NCBI GenBank assembly: GCA_027603945.1
Contig: JADIIU010000058.1
Span: forward strand, 17,864 to 81,863
DNA length: 64,000 bases
Source: Terramyces sp. JEL0728
Lineage: Eukaryota; Chytridiomycota; Chytridiomycetes; Rhizophydiales; Terramycetaceae
Direction of reading: 5' to 3'
This document shows positions 48,024 through 60,200 of this stretch, piece after piece; position 1 is the first letter of the stretch; each line of letters opens with the position of its first letter. The notes beneath the pieces are model-generated. The model ran no database searches, had not been told where the DNA came from, and saw only the letters and a list, made by a program, of their open reading frames with translations. Both the position numbers and the translations under genes were made by a program.

Positions 48024-49519
48024 ATGACATTTAAAATGGAGCACTTTCCCATCAAATTAAAATCCAAAAAAGGGAGAGGAAGATTTATCGTTGCAGAAGA
48101 TGATTTACAACCAGGACAAGTAATTCTGGAAGAAGTGCCTACTGCATTCGTGGTGTTCAAAAACTTTGCCCAGCAATATTGTCAAGTCTGTCTATCGCAT
48201 TCCAAAAAGGATAATATATTTGGAGTAGGTAAAACTGGAGACGATTTAATTACTTGCATGGGCTGTCGAAAACAATGTTATTGGTGTTCAGAAGAGTGCA
48301 AGCAAAACGACTATATTCATTCTTTGGCTTGTAAATTTATCGTAGATTTGCCTGGTATTGCTGGAGCAGCGTCAGTAGATTACAATCTACTTCGACTATT
48401 GCTGAATATCATTTGCCAAAGACACTTGGAAAATACCACCGACAAAATATACAAACAAACTGATTACGAATGTTTGCAGAGTCTAGTTTCTCACCAAAAG
48501 GCATTTGATTCAAAGTTCAAGGGAGCAGTGCAATTGGCTTGCCAAGATTTGCAAGATTCATTCGTCAAATATGGGTTTGAGACTTTAAACGTGGATGAAA
48601 TGGTAAAATTAGTATGTCGTATCAATTCAAACAGGTAAACTCGATTAATTATAGTCATGCGGTTCATGATCCGGAAGGAGTTACAAATTCTGAAATTGGA
48701 GTTGGAATGTTTCCGATGGTTGCTATGCTTAATCACTCATGCGCACCTAACGCGGTGTTTGTAACAGGAGGAAATGGAATGATGGTCGTTAGGGTTGTTA
48801 CTCCAGTCGCGGAAGGAGAAGAGATTTGTGTTTCCTATGTGGACTTGTTTGCTCCAAAGTGGGAACGACAAGGAAAACTTTTAACTTCAAAATTCTTTTG
48901 GTGTCAATGCAAGAGATGCAATTATCAAGGCGATAGCGTAGACCCTGACTTGTATCTAGATGGAATCATTTGCCCTGAATGCTCAAATATATTGGACCAG
49001 GAAGCCGGCTGTAAAAGGTGTTCAAAGCAATATGGATCTGATTACTTTCAAAAGGTGATTGCTGACGTCGGGGTTGATGATGCAATGGACCTGTATAAAG
49101 CTGGAATGATTGACTCTGCGCTGATCGCACTTTTGGCCAGTTCAAAAACGGCTGAAAGGGTACTACATCCTGGGCACTATCTGCTGCTAACAATATTTAT
49201 TAATTTGGAATCGTTATATTCGCGGCTAAACCAATTCACAAACAGCATCAAGTATGCAAATAAGGCTGTAGAATTGATGACGAAAATCGCCAGAACCTCT
49301 GGTCTTGGTGAAAATATTCCAGAACTATCGAACCTGTACGAAAAATATTCTCAACTATTGCAAATATGCTCTGAAGGAACATCTCAAGGTTTAATCACAG
49401 CAGATTTATCTTCAAACGATCTCAAAGCATTGGCTGAAGAAGCACGCTTAAAATGTCTAGAGATTCGGAGAGTGTGTTTTGGCAAGGATAGCCAAATAAC
49501 CCTAGCTGTCGCTGAATAA
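48024..49519 (+). CDS. SET and MYND domain (SMYD) methyltransferase
   Basis: Two exons give 491 residues, the size of SMYD1-3; the intron is 48635-48654 (20 nt). SMYD enzymes methylate lysines of histones or cytosolic proteins. The N-terminal SET half (GRGRFIVAEDDLQPGQVILEE) is split by a MYND zinc finger (CQVCLSH, CMGCRKQCYWCSEECK, HSLAC). The catalytic SET motif LNHSCAPNAVF follows the intron, then VAEGEEICVSYVDL and the post-SET cluster FWCQCKRC with CPEC and CKRC further on. The C-terminus is a TPR-like helical lobe as in SMYD3. All SET catalytic elements are present, so it should be active. Splicing restores NSHAVHDPEG before the catalytic motif. Confidence 0.88.
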
Positions 49520-49903
49520 AATAATTCATATTTGAAAGAAAATATTGTAAACTGCGCCACGCTAATAGAAAAGGGAAAAAAAGAAGAAAAAAGTTAGGAA
49601 GATCAACACCCTCTTCAAAAGCATTTGCTGCCAGGTGTAGTCCATTATGGGCGTAATACATTGATGAAGTAGCATTTCGTCCAGAGGCTTAGTGAATATT
49701 ACATTGCAGAGAATCGGGTGTCATGGAGGAGAAACCATTGGTTTCAATTATTTTTATGACAATTTCTCTACGTACATTTATAACTATTGATAAGAGTGAA
49801 ATAATCTACCAAGCTGCCCGGTATTATTTGAAAGGATATCTATCCTAGCTGAGTCTTTCGTTTACTGCTCTGTTTACCTGACAATTGTTTGTTTTTTTCA
49901 CGA
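49520..49903. other. Intergenic region of about 380 nt
   Basis: It separates the SMYD and farnesyltransferase genes. A short minus-strand stretch (about 49590-49665) reads like half an ankyrin or TPR unit (HNGLHLAANAF) but has no joinable start or end. A purine-rich run (aaaaaaagaagaaaaaag) lies near 49575. No RNA gene is recognised. Confidence 0.5.
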
Positions 49904-51200
49904 ATGGAGCAACTTTCAAGTACGAATCTTGCAGGGTTCAAAATTCCCGATGATGGATGGTCAACATATACATCAGAGATTCAGAGTGAAGTTGAGGATT
50001 CAATTCTAGAGTATTATTTTAAAGATCATAACTAGTATTTTTGTATTTATTGCTAGCAAATTAAATAGGAAGAAGCATATCAGATATTTGAACAGTGTCC
50101 TGGACGAAGGGTTATCGAAATGGTTTGTTGCTCTGGTACTCTATATTAATTCTAGGATGCCTCTAAGCCGTGGTTGATTTACTGGATATTTCACTCTTTG
50201 GATCTTTTAGGAAGTGAAATTGATCTATCCTTAAAGGAAAGGTGATTGAAATTAACTCAGAGCTCTAGAAACGCTAAACAGCTGTCAGAACCAGGATGGT
50301 GGATATTCAGGAGGCAAAGGACAAATTTCGCATTTAGCAACCACATACGCTGCAGTAAATGCAATCGCGGTTATAGGGACTGCCGATGCTTACGATTCAG
50401 TTGACAGAAATGCTTTATATTCATTTTTGATGCAGGTAAAACAGCCAGATGGATCCTTTAAGATGCACAACGACGGAGAAGTTGATATCAGAGGATCTTA
50501 TTGCGCAGTCAACGTTGCAGTGTTGTTGAATATCCTTACGCCAGAGCTAATTGAAGGAGTACCCGAGTTTATTGCAAAATGCCAAACATATGAAGGCGGA
50601 TTAGGGTCAGTTCCGTTTTCAGAGGCACATGGTGGATATACCTACTGTGGGCTTGCAGCATTAACTTTTTTGGATAAGGTACATTTACTAGACATTGATG
50701 CCGTTCTTGATTGGACATTGTCGAGACAAATGCAGTGTGAAGGAGGGTTCCAAGGAAGGGTAAATAAGCTTGTTGATGGGTGCTATTCATTTTGGCAAGG
50801 AGGTGCGTGCGCATTGTTGGAGCTATATTTAAGCAAGCAAAAAGGTAATTTCCTTCTTACAAAGTATCCAAAATTTTTGACAGAGGTATAGTTGGACTAA
50901 TTTAGTACGGCTTCAAGAATATACACTGGTATGCTGTCAATCTGACGGGGGTGGTCTCAGAGATAAACCTGGAAAGTTTATAGATTTAATTTTAGGTCTC
51001 CCGATTACTACCATACTTGCTATTGCCTAAGTGGATTGTCGATCTGCCAGAACTACTTTATCTATGCAAATGGGGAATTACAGGTTGAAGATGCGAGTGA
51101 TGTCCTTTCCAAAGACACAAACATGTTGAAACGAATTCACCCAGTTCACAATATCAGCCTTGACAAAGTGGATGCGATTAAGGTACATTTCCACAAATAA
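49904..51200 (+). CDS. RAM1: Protein farnesyltransferase beta subunit
   Basis: The zinc enzyme adds farnesyl to C-terminal CAAX cysteines of Ras, a-type pheromones and others. Seven exons give 391 residues; introns are 50035-50056, 50136-50155, 50242-50260, 50845-50864, 50886-50905 and 50976-50995. Landmarks: KKHIRYLN, DASKPWLIYWIFHSLDLL, CQNQDGGYSGGKGQ, YAAVNAIAVIGT, KQPDGSFKMH, CQTYEGGLGSVP, EAHGGYTYCGLAAL, RQMQCEGGFQGR and DGCYSFWQGG. The zinc ligands Asp/Cys (DGCYSFW region) and His (YYHTCYCLSGLS) are present. Exon 5 (50865-50885) is only 21 nt and sits between two 20-nt introns. The DDG...WS.. start matches farnesyl- rather than geranylgeranyltransferase. Confidence 0.93.
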
Positions 51201-51218
51201 TCCGAATAAAAGCTTATA

Positions 51219-52666
51219 TTATAATGATATCTTATCCTTTTGTTGATAATAAGATGACAGGTCGATTGCAATTGTGATTATCCCGATTATAATTTCAAAT
51301 GCTGTGTCAATTATTCAGTTACCAATGAGAATAATTACAATCCATTCCAGCTGCTCACCATGAGAAGAGTTCAAATGCTCCTTCAGCATATCCAATAAAT
51401 CAGATATCACACCTACGCGCTGGTTCAGTAATTCAACTCTAAATGTTAGTGCCAGCTACCTTTGAGATATTTCCAGGTAGCCTCTTATAGCCCTGTACAG
51501 AGGTTCAAGCGCTGGCTCACTCCAAAATATTTCTGGCGTGTCGAGCACATTCGATACCAAATTGACATTGATTCTCATTATAAACAACTGTCCAATTTTC
51601 TGGTTTATCGCCATTCGAGACATGTGGATCTTTCCATCTTTTGCCATCTTTCGCGGTATGTGCTTGGTTGATTCAATAGTTTCTTCAATTAACCCCTCAA
51701 ACAGTGTCAACTTTACAGACTGTGCAATTGCATGCGAAATGGTAATCTTTAGCATGAAATTTGCCGGGTTCTTTAAGGTGATTATATCGTTGTAAATTCT
51801 TGGTTGGTAGAACGCTGAGTAAAAGATAAGTTACAATTGTAATGAAAGTAAAACTGTTCAGTTTCAACGGAATCGTTTTCTAGATAAGTATAATTTACCG
51901 ATTACATCTTCTTGGAATTGTGCAATATCATCTAGTATCCGAATTTCTTCTTCCTCTGTGAACCCCCAGAGTACAATCACACCATAGTCAAAAATCAAAA
52001 CTTCTCCTATCGGTGCAATCCTTTTGGCCAAATCTCCATAAGAAATATCTGCTGGTATTAATTTTCCGGAAGCGTCAATATTTTGTTCAAAGAAATTGTC
52101 TGCTTCTTGGATAGAGGCAGGGTGTGAATGTTCCGCTGAAACTGAAATCATATCTGGAATAATGGCCTGCTGCGCATCCAGCTCAATGATCGGATCAAAA
52201 GTAAATGGAGTGTAAATTACTTTGTAAGTTAACAGTAACCTTCATCAAAGCGCTTTGGGGCTGCTCTATGGATATGATTTTTCATCCGCAAATCTTCCAT
52301 TATCTTATCCATCTTGTACGAACTTTTTAATCAATTGTTACTTTGCAGTGCAATAAGCTGTTACGCGAGGAAGCCATTTCCGTTCAAGCTTGCTCAACCT
52401 GAGTAAAAATTATTATACCATTGCTCCTTTTGAGTCTTTGCTGTTACGTGAGGCAGCTGTGATTCATCTTCAAGTGCGGGATCAAAATCGCTGGGGTCAG
52501 TAAACCCTTCAGGAAATAAAGTTAGCTTCTGTGAAGTTTTTGTTGTTCTTTTTGGCAATCGCTGCTGCTCCTTTTTCTGAACCTGCGAATTTGAAATTGT
52601 TATCCCGCCTGATGTTGTGGGCAATAGAGGCTCTTCTTCAGATTGTCTGTGATTCCTTTTCGACAT
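51219..52666 (-). CDS. DUF155 (Rmd1/Rmd8/Sif2-type) membrane protein
   Basis: Eight exons give 435 residues; introns are 52399-52418, 52323-52341, 52220-52239, 51880-51898, 51815-51834, 51439-51459 and 51302-51322. The DUF155 core is unmistakable: RVTAYCTA, EVLIFDYGVIVLWGF, FYQPRIYNDIITL, ISHAIAQSVKLTLFEGLIEE, TKHIPRKMA, NLVSNVLDTPEIFWSEP, LEPLYRAIRGYLEISQRVEL. A single C-terminal transmembrane helix (WIVIILIAFEIIIGIITIAI) is built only after the last intron is removed. Family members include yeast Rmd1/Rmd8 and mitochondrial RMND1; lack of a presequence and an MSKRNHR start favour the non-mitochondrial group. The molecular role is unknown. Its stop lies 18 nt from the convergent RAM1 stop. 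Confidence 0.9.
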
Positions 52667-52705
52667 TTTAGCTACAGGTAAAAAAATTAATCAATATCGA
52701 TTTAT

Positions 52706-55205
52706 TCAAGCGTATTGAAAGTCCCAAGTAGCGAACCACTTTCTGGTTCTTAAGGTTGGAACATCAGGGTACCCAGTTCCATAGCAGAATGGCATAAAGT
52801 AATAGAATGATGCGAAAATAGCTAGAATGACAACAAATACTGCAACCATAAACTTGATTCCGCCTTGTCCGCCGTGCCATTTCACCATCGGTGTATTTTT
52901 TGGAATATGTGACAGAGGCTTCATAAATGATCTGCCTAGGAAATCAAAAAGCGTAGCGAATGCAATAGTAGAGAAGATATAAGCAGGCATATAATGATGC
53001 AAAAACAACTGTCTTCCCATTAAGAAAAACGGAATCCAGTGCAATAACCATGCAATGCACATAAATCCAATTGATTTATCCCACCACTGTCTGACTGCAG
53101 GGCCAAAGTCGTCAATACCTCTTCGCAATAGAATCCGGTCAACCAACCACATTGCAAAGTAAAATAGCGGGCCGATTATAGATAACCACCAGGCAATTGG
53201 ATTTCCAATCAAATAAATCTGTTTGACGCCTTCCTTCTTTTCCCAAAAGGAAATCCCCCTAATGACGAACGGCCAAGTAATGGGTGATGATGAATAAGGA
53301 TGTGAAGAAGTCAGGGCGTTGTTATGATGAATCATCAATCCCTGGAGTTCAAAGAATTTCTTCAAGAATGACATTGTTGGTTTGTTTTTTGGTTTTTCTT
53401 TTTCTACACTTAGGTTAATAGTACCTGCAACAATTTTTTCATGTTTAACATCCTGAATAGTCCAGTGGTTGGATTTTTGGGCAGTCTTTTTATTGCCGTT
53501 TATCTCTTGCATGCTGAATCCCCAATCTGGCAGTTTTTCCTTTGAGGTGAACAATGCTACGTTGTGCTTGGCACTTTGAATGACAATTGTACTCTTCTTG
53601 CTCTTGACTCGCTTTTTCTTATCTTTGTTATCGCTGATATAAATTTTCCAAACAGTGTCGTTGTACCTTGAAAGTGCTTTTTCAGGATCAAGCGTGGTCA
53701 CTTCCATGTTAGTTGTCGTCAAAGGGGATGCTACATCATGTGTAATCAAATAAGTATTTGTAGAAACGTGTCTTAAACGGACATAACAGTCATGTCTGAC
53801 ATATCTAATGCCCCTCTTCTTTTCTTCGTCTGAGAGTTCGACCTTTTCTGGGAAATATTCAGTTTCCACAGGTAGGATTTGCCAATACGAATTGTTGTCA
53901 AAATGAGCATACGCGTTCACTTGCTGGCCGTTTGAAGAGACTCTTCCGCTATCATAACGCAATGGATATACATGTTCGTGTGAGTGCAAAAAGTGGTTAG
54001 TTCCGGAGTGTGCAATCGTTATATTTGAGAAATACAACACATCTACCTATTAGTACTATATACCAGTAGCGCCAGCAGTTTTTACATTCCCTGATAACGT
54101 TTCTTGGAATTCCAAACTCATGAAAGCGTCTCCTGGTCCACTGGTGGTCAAAATTGCAAAGTGAATGTAGAAAGGGACCAAATATAGAAATATTGGTAGT
54201 GCTATTAAACACAATGCCCTTGCAGAAAAATGTTTGAAAAAGATTTTCTACATTAAAACGTTCTTACCACATCCTTATTTCTATTTATATCTAGAATTTC
54301 CCACAAATCATAAAGAGTAGCAATCCCTACTGTTGCAACCGTAAATAAGCCCACCAATTTGACCCTTTAATTATTCAAAACTTACCCCAGCACCAAAGCG
54401 AGGCCGACGCCAGTCATTGATAGCCAAAACCACCATTCAAAAGAAAAAGATCTGCGGTTAACCAAAGCTTACTTGTGACGAACTGTTTGAAATTTGACCC
54501 AAAAATAGATGGCAGTAATACAAAATAGCATTAACATACTGTCAAGCAGAATTAAGCGGGATTGTGTAGTTAAAGCGGTATCTTATCATTAGTTCTACCT
54601 TTACCAAAAACCAGCATCAGAGATCCAAGCAAACAGCCAGCAACTGAAACCCCAAGTTCTTTCATAATCAAAAATGCAATTGGCACAACCGCTGCACCGC
54701 AAGTAGCACACCATAAACGCAATGCAATATACGGCACGTTGTTTTCAGCGTAATTATCTCCAATACTGTCAAATAGGAAATGCCCATTGTATCCAACCAA
54801 CTTGCCAATGAGGGCAATCAATAGTTTTCCAAGTGGAGGGTGCACATCGAAATAATATTCACCGCGTAAATAATACGATGCAAATTTTCCAAAGTGAACT
54901 TCGTCGAAAACGACTTCCCCAGGATGATGAATCATCCAAGAACGAGTAAGTATTGCCAACAACGACACTATATAAAGCGCAATTTTGTATGCAAAATCAT
55001 TGTTTCTCGTTGCTCTAATGCCTGCTGGAATTGCTTTTTCTGGCAAAATATTTGGTTGCACTGTTTCCGACACAATCGCTTTTTGCGGTGATGCTAACAG
55101 CAAAGGTGCCTTTACATCTTCTTTTACTGGACTAGACTCTCTCGATGCTGTGGAATCTTTTTTCGAGGGATTCTTATCCTTTTTTCGCTGCTTCACTGAT
55201 GACAT
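52706..55205 (-). CDS. PMT4: Protein O-mannosyltransferase, Pmt4/POMT1 type
   Basis: It transfers mannose from dolichyl-phosphate-mannose to Ser/Thr in the ER lumen. Six exons give 797 residues; introns are 54582-54604, 54452-54472, 54365-54385, 54248-54267 and 54043-54063. The catalytic Asp-Glu loop is VVFDEVHFGKF, followed by YYFDVHPPLGKLL. Several transmembrane helices, then a lumenal MIR region (LHSHEHVYPLRYDSGRVSSN, DCYVRLRHVSTN, KHNVALFTS) and a C-terminal block of helices (WWLSIIGPLFYFAMWLV) follow. GVKLVGLFTVATVGIATL and TQSRLILLDSML appear only after splicing. Pmt4 rather than Pmt1/2 is suggested by LHSHEHVYPLRY. Residues 1-75 are Lys/Ser-rich cytosolic sequence. Confidence 0.92.
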
Positions 55206-55219
55206 GCAAAAAGCAAATT

Positions 55220-57169
55220 ATGAAATCGTACGCGAGTGCGGATGATAATTTACGAATAACAAACAATTATAGTAAATCCACTGGCTATATCAGTTTCCCT
55301 TTGTTAAATAAAACTCCCAAGTTAGAATATCGGGTCCCTGAAGAAGATGAATTTAATGTCAAGAAATATGTGGTAGGTTGGTTCGTTATATGGATACAGT
55401 ATGTTTATTCAATAATGTTTAAAGCTCGAGTCTGAAAGCACGGACTTTACTTTTCCGATCACTTGGAAAAGAAATCACTCAGTTAAAGTCAAAGGATCCT
55501 TCAAATTGGATTCAAAAAGCTGGCTAGTTAGTACGCCAACCAAAGGGTAATAATGTTCTAATATGAGCGTCTCTACAAAAATAATGGACACAAATGATGA
55601 AATGGACGAATCTCAACAGTCTTCAGGATTATGGGGGATTTTACCATCTTGGACTACTCCCAAAAAGGTAACTGAATATTTAGTTAGAACACACCCAAGA
55701 AAAGGACAAATTCGTTCTCTGGCCTTGAAGAGTCTCCAAAGCCAGTAATACACAGATCTGCGTCAACTATGATTTTATCAACACCTAGAGAAACGGAAAG
55801 GAAAAAGGAAGACTTGAAGGGCATTGATCTAACTGCTGAGCAGTATGGCGCCAAGGAACCTGTAATAAAGAAGTTCACACCAAAAAAACAACAATCACTG
55901 GACGAAATTATGCGAACCCCCCGTTTGTCTATCGGAGGAATGGTGACTTCAAAGTTTTCATTGCAATCAGAAGATTCAGTGCCACCTAAACAGTTTGAAG
56001 CGCAAGAACGCTCTTTTTTCATGGAGGATTTGCTAAATGAAACAATCGAGGATTTGGAAAATGTAGGTTTACCATTTTCAGAGACTGAGCACACTCCAGA
56101 TGATTCTGAACCAGCTTCTCATGCTGGCTCTCCGCTAAATCAAAAGTCGTTTTTTTCAAAGTTACAAGGTGTTTCAAAGCAGGATAAAGACTTTGGGCAC
56201 GAATCAATTGTTGGAAATGCATTTTCTGACCCAAAAGCTGATCATGTCAACCCTGAAAAAGAGCATTTGCAGAGTAAACTCACTCTGGAATTTGATCCGT
56301 TGATTCCCAAAGATTGGATGATGTCTTTTGACTCTCCAAATCCTGTACAGAAAGTTAAAGGCATTTCAGCATCGCAACCTACAGCTCCTGAACACAAACT
56401 ATCACTATTGGATACTTTCGAGCCAATGTCCTCCCCAAATTCCGCATTTCGTTATAACAAACATGACTTGGACCGATTGGAGAGAGATATAACTACAAAA
56501 GTCGATATCAACTAATAATAGTTTGAAAAAGAATTTGCTTTAGCTCAGGAAGAATTAAACGAGATGTCAAACAAAAACCAAGCACTAGTAGAAGAAAATT
56601 GCTCTATGCAAGCAACCCTATTGGAATGGGAAAAAGCAGTCAAATCAATGATAGGTAATTTAAGAATAATGCAAAGCTGATAAGGAAAAAGAACACGAGA
56701 CCCTAAGTGGCCAAATTACTCACTTGGAAGGAGAAAAGACAGAGTACCTCCGGGTCATTGAAAATCAAAAGAATGAGACGGATGAGCTACATTTAAAGTA
56801 CAAGCAGCTGAGGTTAGATTTGACAGACTTGCGAGAGGTACACAAATTTAACAAATAGGTCAATGAGGGTCAAAAAGAAATCGTGGCAAAAACAAAAGAT
56901 GAACTATCGGTAGCAAATGCTCGTTTCGACAAATTACGCAATCATGCTGAATCAAAGCTTGAAGAGTTAGTGAATGTCTAACTTATAGGGCGAATATTGA
57001 AATTGCGCGTGTACGGGCATCCTATGAAAAAGAACTAATTGCAACAAGATCTAAAGTTTCCAGATTAGAGTGTCAAATCAATAACTTAGAAAGAAACTTG
57101 GAGGGGAAAAACACTGAAAACGAAGAACTAATGCGGATTTGCGATGGTCTGGAAAAGCAGTTATTATAA
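55220..57169 (+). CDS. TACC (transforming acidic coiled-coil) spindle protein
   Basis: TACC proteins bind XMAP215/Alp14 and bring it to spindle poles and microtubule ends. Eight exons give 599 residues; introns are 55403-55424, 55547-55567, 55668-55687, 56501-56521, 56655-56676, 56838-56858 and 56966-56988. The first 400 residues are disordered, Ser/Pro-rich with KNTPKKRTNSFSG-like basic sites. The C-terminal 200 residues form the TACC coiled coil: WEKAVKSMI near its start, RNHAESKLEEANIEIARVRA, and KNTENEELMRICDGL at the end, which match the family closely. The coil is cut by four introns and unreadable without splicing. The first intron begins GTTTAT and is the least certain junction. The start lies 14 nt from the divergent PMT4 start. 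Confidence 0.85.
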
Positions 57170-57275
57170 ATGATTTTTTTGTTTGAATTGCTAGTATTCT
57201 CTCTTTCTAGCAGGTTGTAGTTCATTTTGAAAATTTATACAATTAATATTTCATTGTCTTTTAAAACTCCCTGCA

Positions 57276-60200
57276 ATGAATGACTCAACTTTAAAATCTC
57301 TAGGCATAAGTTCTAAAGTTTCCTCCAAGGCATTCACGTTATCTCCACCATTCTCAAAAGGAAATAAGACATACCATGCGATTGTAGAATCTAAGGTTGA
57401 TTGTATGTTCTAGCTAACTCGCAGCAATAAAAGTAAAGGCTATCTGCACCGAATCGGACGCCTTCTGCCAGGTTCAAAGGATGGATAAAGACGGGGTTGT
57501 TTCACTAGTACAGGGAAACAATACGGTTGAAATTGTAGTCGATGCACCAGATGGCTCCAAATCAAAGTATGAAATTAATGTTTACCGGCCTGGAGGTATA
57601 TACTATATATTAACTGCGTAGATTTGGATATTTCTTTGAAAGAGATAATAGTTCCCGATAGTTTGAAACTAATTCCATCATTCTCCCCAACTGAAACAGA
57701 ATATTATGTTGATGTTCCTGTAGGGGTTGAAAATTTCGAATGCAAAATAATCCCAATGAATTCCTTGAGCAGTGTGGAAATAATCGCAAATGGCGATGAA
57801 AATAGGCTGTTTTCTGGAGATACTATTTTTCAATTCAAAGTAATTTCTGAAAGCAAATCTAAAGAAGAATTGTACACAATTGTAGTGAGAAAAGGTAAAG
57901 TATATATTTAAATCATAGAAAAAACTTTTTTCAGACCCACTATTGCAAACGAATATTTAACATGCGCTGCTTGTTGTTGTGTGCTTTTCCAACCGAGGAA
58001 GCCCTTCCCGTGTGGTCATACCTATTGCCAAGCTTGTGCTAGTATATTCTTGAAGTCTGAATACAACGCATCCAACAAAGTTGAGTTTTTCTGTATCGTG
58101 TGCAACTCAAAATCCTCGGATATATCTAAAACTTCAGACAGCCAAAAAGAAAAAGAAATTGCGCAATGCCAATTCAATTGTCCATTTGGATGTTCGTCTA
58201 TGTTGTCAGTAAAATCTATAATCTCTCACATTCAGTTATGTGAACTCTCAGTGTTTACGTGTTCCGCTTGTGATGCACTTGACTTTTGTTGCAATCAAGA
58301 GAAACATAAAGGCAGTTGCTATTATTCGTGTTTGAAGTGTAACAAGAAAATTTCCAAAGTAGAAGAATTAGTGCACAATTTCAATTGCAATTTAAAATCT
58401 GAACCGGAGACAAGTTTGAAAATGAAAGAAATTAATCCAATCGAATTAAGTTTAGTTAACAAATCAAAATACAGATACGATATTGAAAATGTACTTGGAA
58501 AAGTGGACAGTTCACTATCAAGTTATGCGAAAAGTTTGAGTGCTACTTGGGAATCGACTATTCGTTGTAAAGGACAAAATTTTAATCAGCCAAGAAAGGA
58601 AGAACTCACTGAAGCCATTCAAATGACGGCAACAATGTTGTCGTTTGAAAGAGAACAAAATAATCTGAGCAACAAAACTCCAGACGGAAAATTACTCTTG
58701 ACATTTGGCAAAGTGTTGACAGAGTTGGATTTTCTTCAAACATGGTTCCCAGATTTTGAAATTGCAAAGAAAATCCAGGATGAAAACGATCAAGCGAAAG
58801 ACAGCTTCTACCAAGATGAAATTGTTGGATTGCTATTACAGCTGGGGATCTCTCCGTCTGCAAATGAAAATATCAAAATCAAAGCCATGGAAGGGGAATA
58901 TCATCGGTTGAAAAATGAAGGCAAAACCAATGAGGTAATGTCAATCCTTCTCACATAGGCGACTGAAATACAAGAACTCATCAACTGGAAGTTGAATTCC
59001 ATGAAAAAGGATCCAGTCAACTCATATGGTAAAGAAGGAAACAATGTAAAATTTAACACCTTAATAGGAGATATATATGGTGAACTAGCCAAGTTTCATC
59101 CTCAAATGCACGAAGGAGTGTAACTGTCCAATACTAATATAGTTTATCAGTAGCTCTTTGGCATTTTAACAATAGCCATTTTGCATTATCACAAGTGTAT
59201 GCCTCCAGCGCTTGTAGTATTCTTCCAGGCTGTTTAAAGTCTCAAGTAGTTTGGGCAGTTTCTTACATTTTAGCTGTCGATGATTTGCAAAAGATTGAAG
59301 AAAAGAAATTGGAAGCTGCAATGTGTTTTTTAGAGAAGTATTGGAAACTGTTGATTCAGAATATCTCAACTCCAGTGAATAATTTGGATAGAAACCCTCT
59401 ACTACAAGAATATTATGGGTTTTCGAAATTGAATATTGCCATCTTTGTCGCTTTATCCAAAGGGTTTACATTTACATCCAAAATTGCAAAAGGGATTAAC
59501 TCACTTCTCAACCTGAATTATGTGCTTCCGTCCATTATGAATATTTGCCCAAAAAAGTCTCAAGGATTTCAATGGTTAGCAGGAGAATATTGCCGAGTGC
59601 AGAATGAAATTTATGAATTGTTATATTTTGCCGAAAACGATGATGGAAAAGCTCTCAAATTAAAACTACAATCAAGTCTCTACAAAATTGCATCGTCATT
59701 ATTGGACAGCTCAAATATCAATTTCAAGTACCAAATTTGTCAAACTTTTTTATTGCACAATTTCGAAAACCTTGGCAATCTTTGCAACTTGGGTTCCTGC
59801 CAATTCCAACTTTACGAAATGAGTAATAATTTTGAGTTTTTGACATTGGCTGAACAATCATTTCTAGGTGCTTTAAAACTTGAAGGTGGAGGAAAGCCAG
59901 ATGAAATTAAACAACAATCGTGGTGGTTAGCACTTGAAAAGAGGGTTACTAATATCAAAAAATTGAATTTAGTCCGTCAACCACCTGTGATGAAAACTGG
60001 CAAACCACTGAAAGATTCTAAATCGAACCAAGCGGAAGAAGTAAAAGGGAAAAAAGCAGGGGCAATTGGAATCAGTAAATTACCTTTGGTTAGCAAACAA
60101 GCTTCCACCAAACCAATTTCAAATTCAACAGAAAAGTCTGGGCAAAACAAGAAAACTATAGAACCGAAACCTCAAAAATCTGGGGAAAAAAAGTCAGATT

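Noticed and set aside
49422..49661. Minus-strand frame with HNGLHLAANAF, suggestive of an ankyrin unit.
   Set aside because: Half of it is antisense to the SMYD gene, it contains a translated poly-purine tract, and no exons on either side join to it.
59041..59080. Possible 22-nt intron (gtaaaatttaac...) in exon 5 of the beta-sandwich/RING/TPR gene.
   Set aside because: Removing it produces an immediate stop, whereas the unspliced frame runs on to the next good intron.
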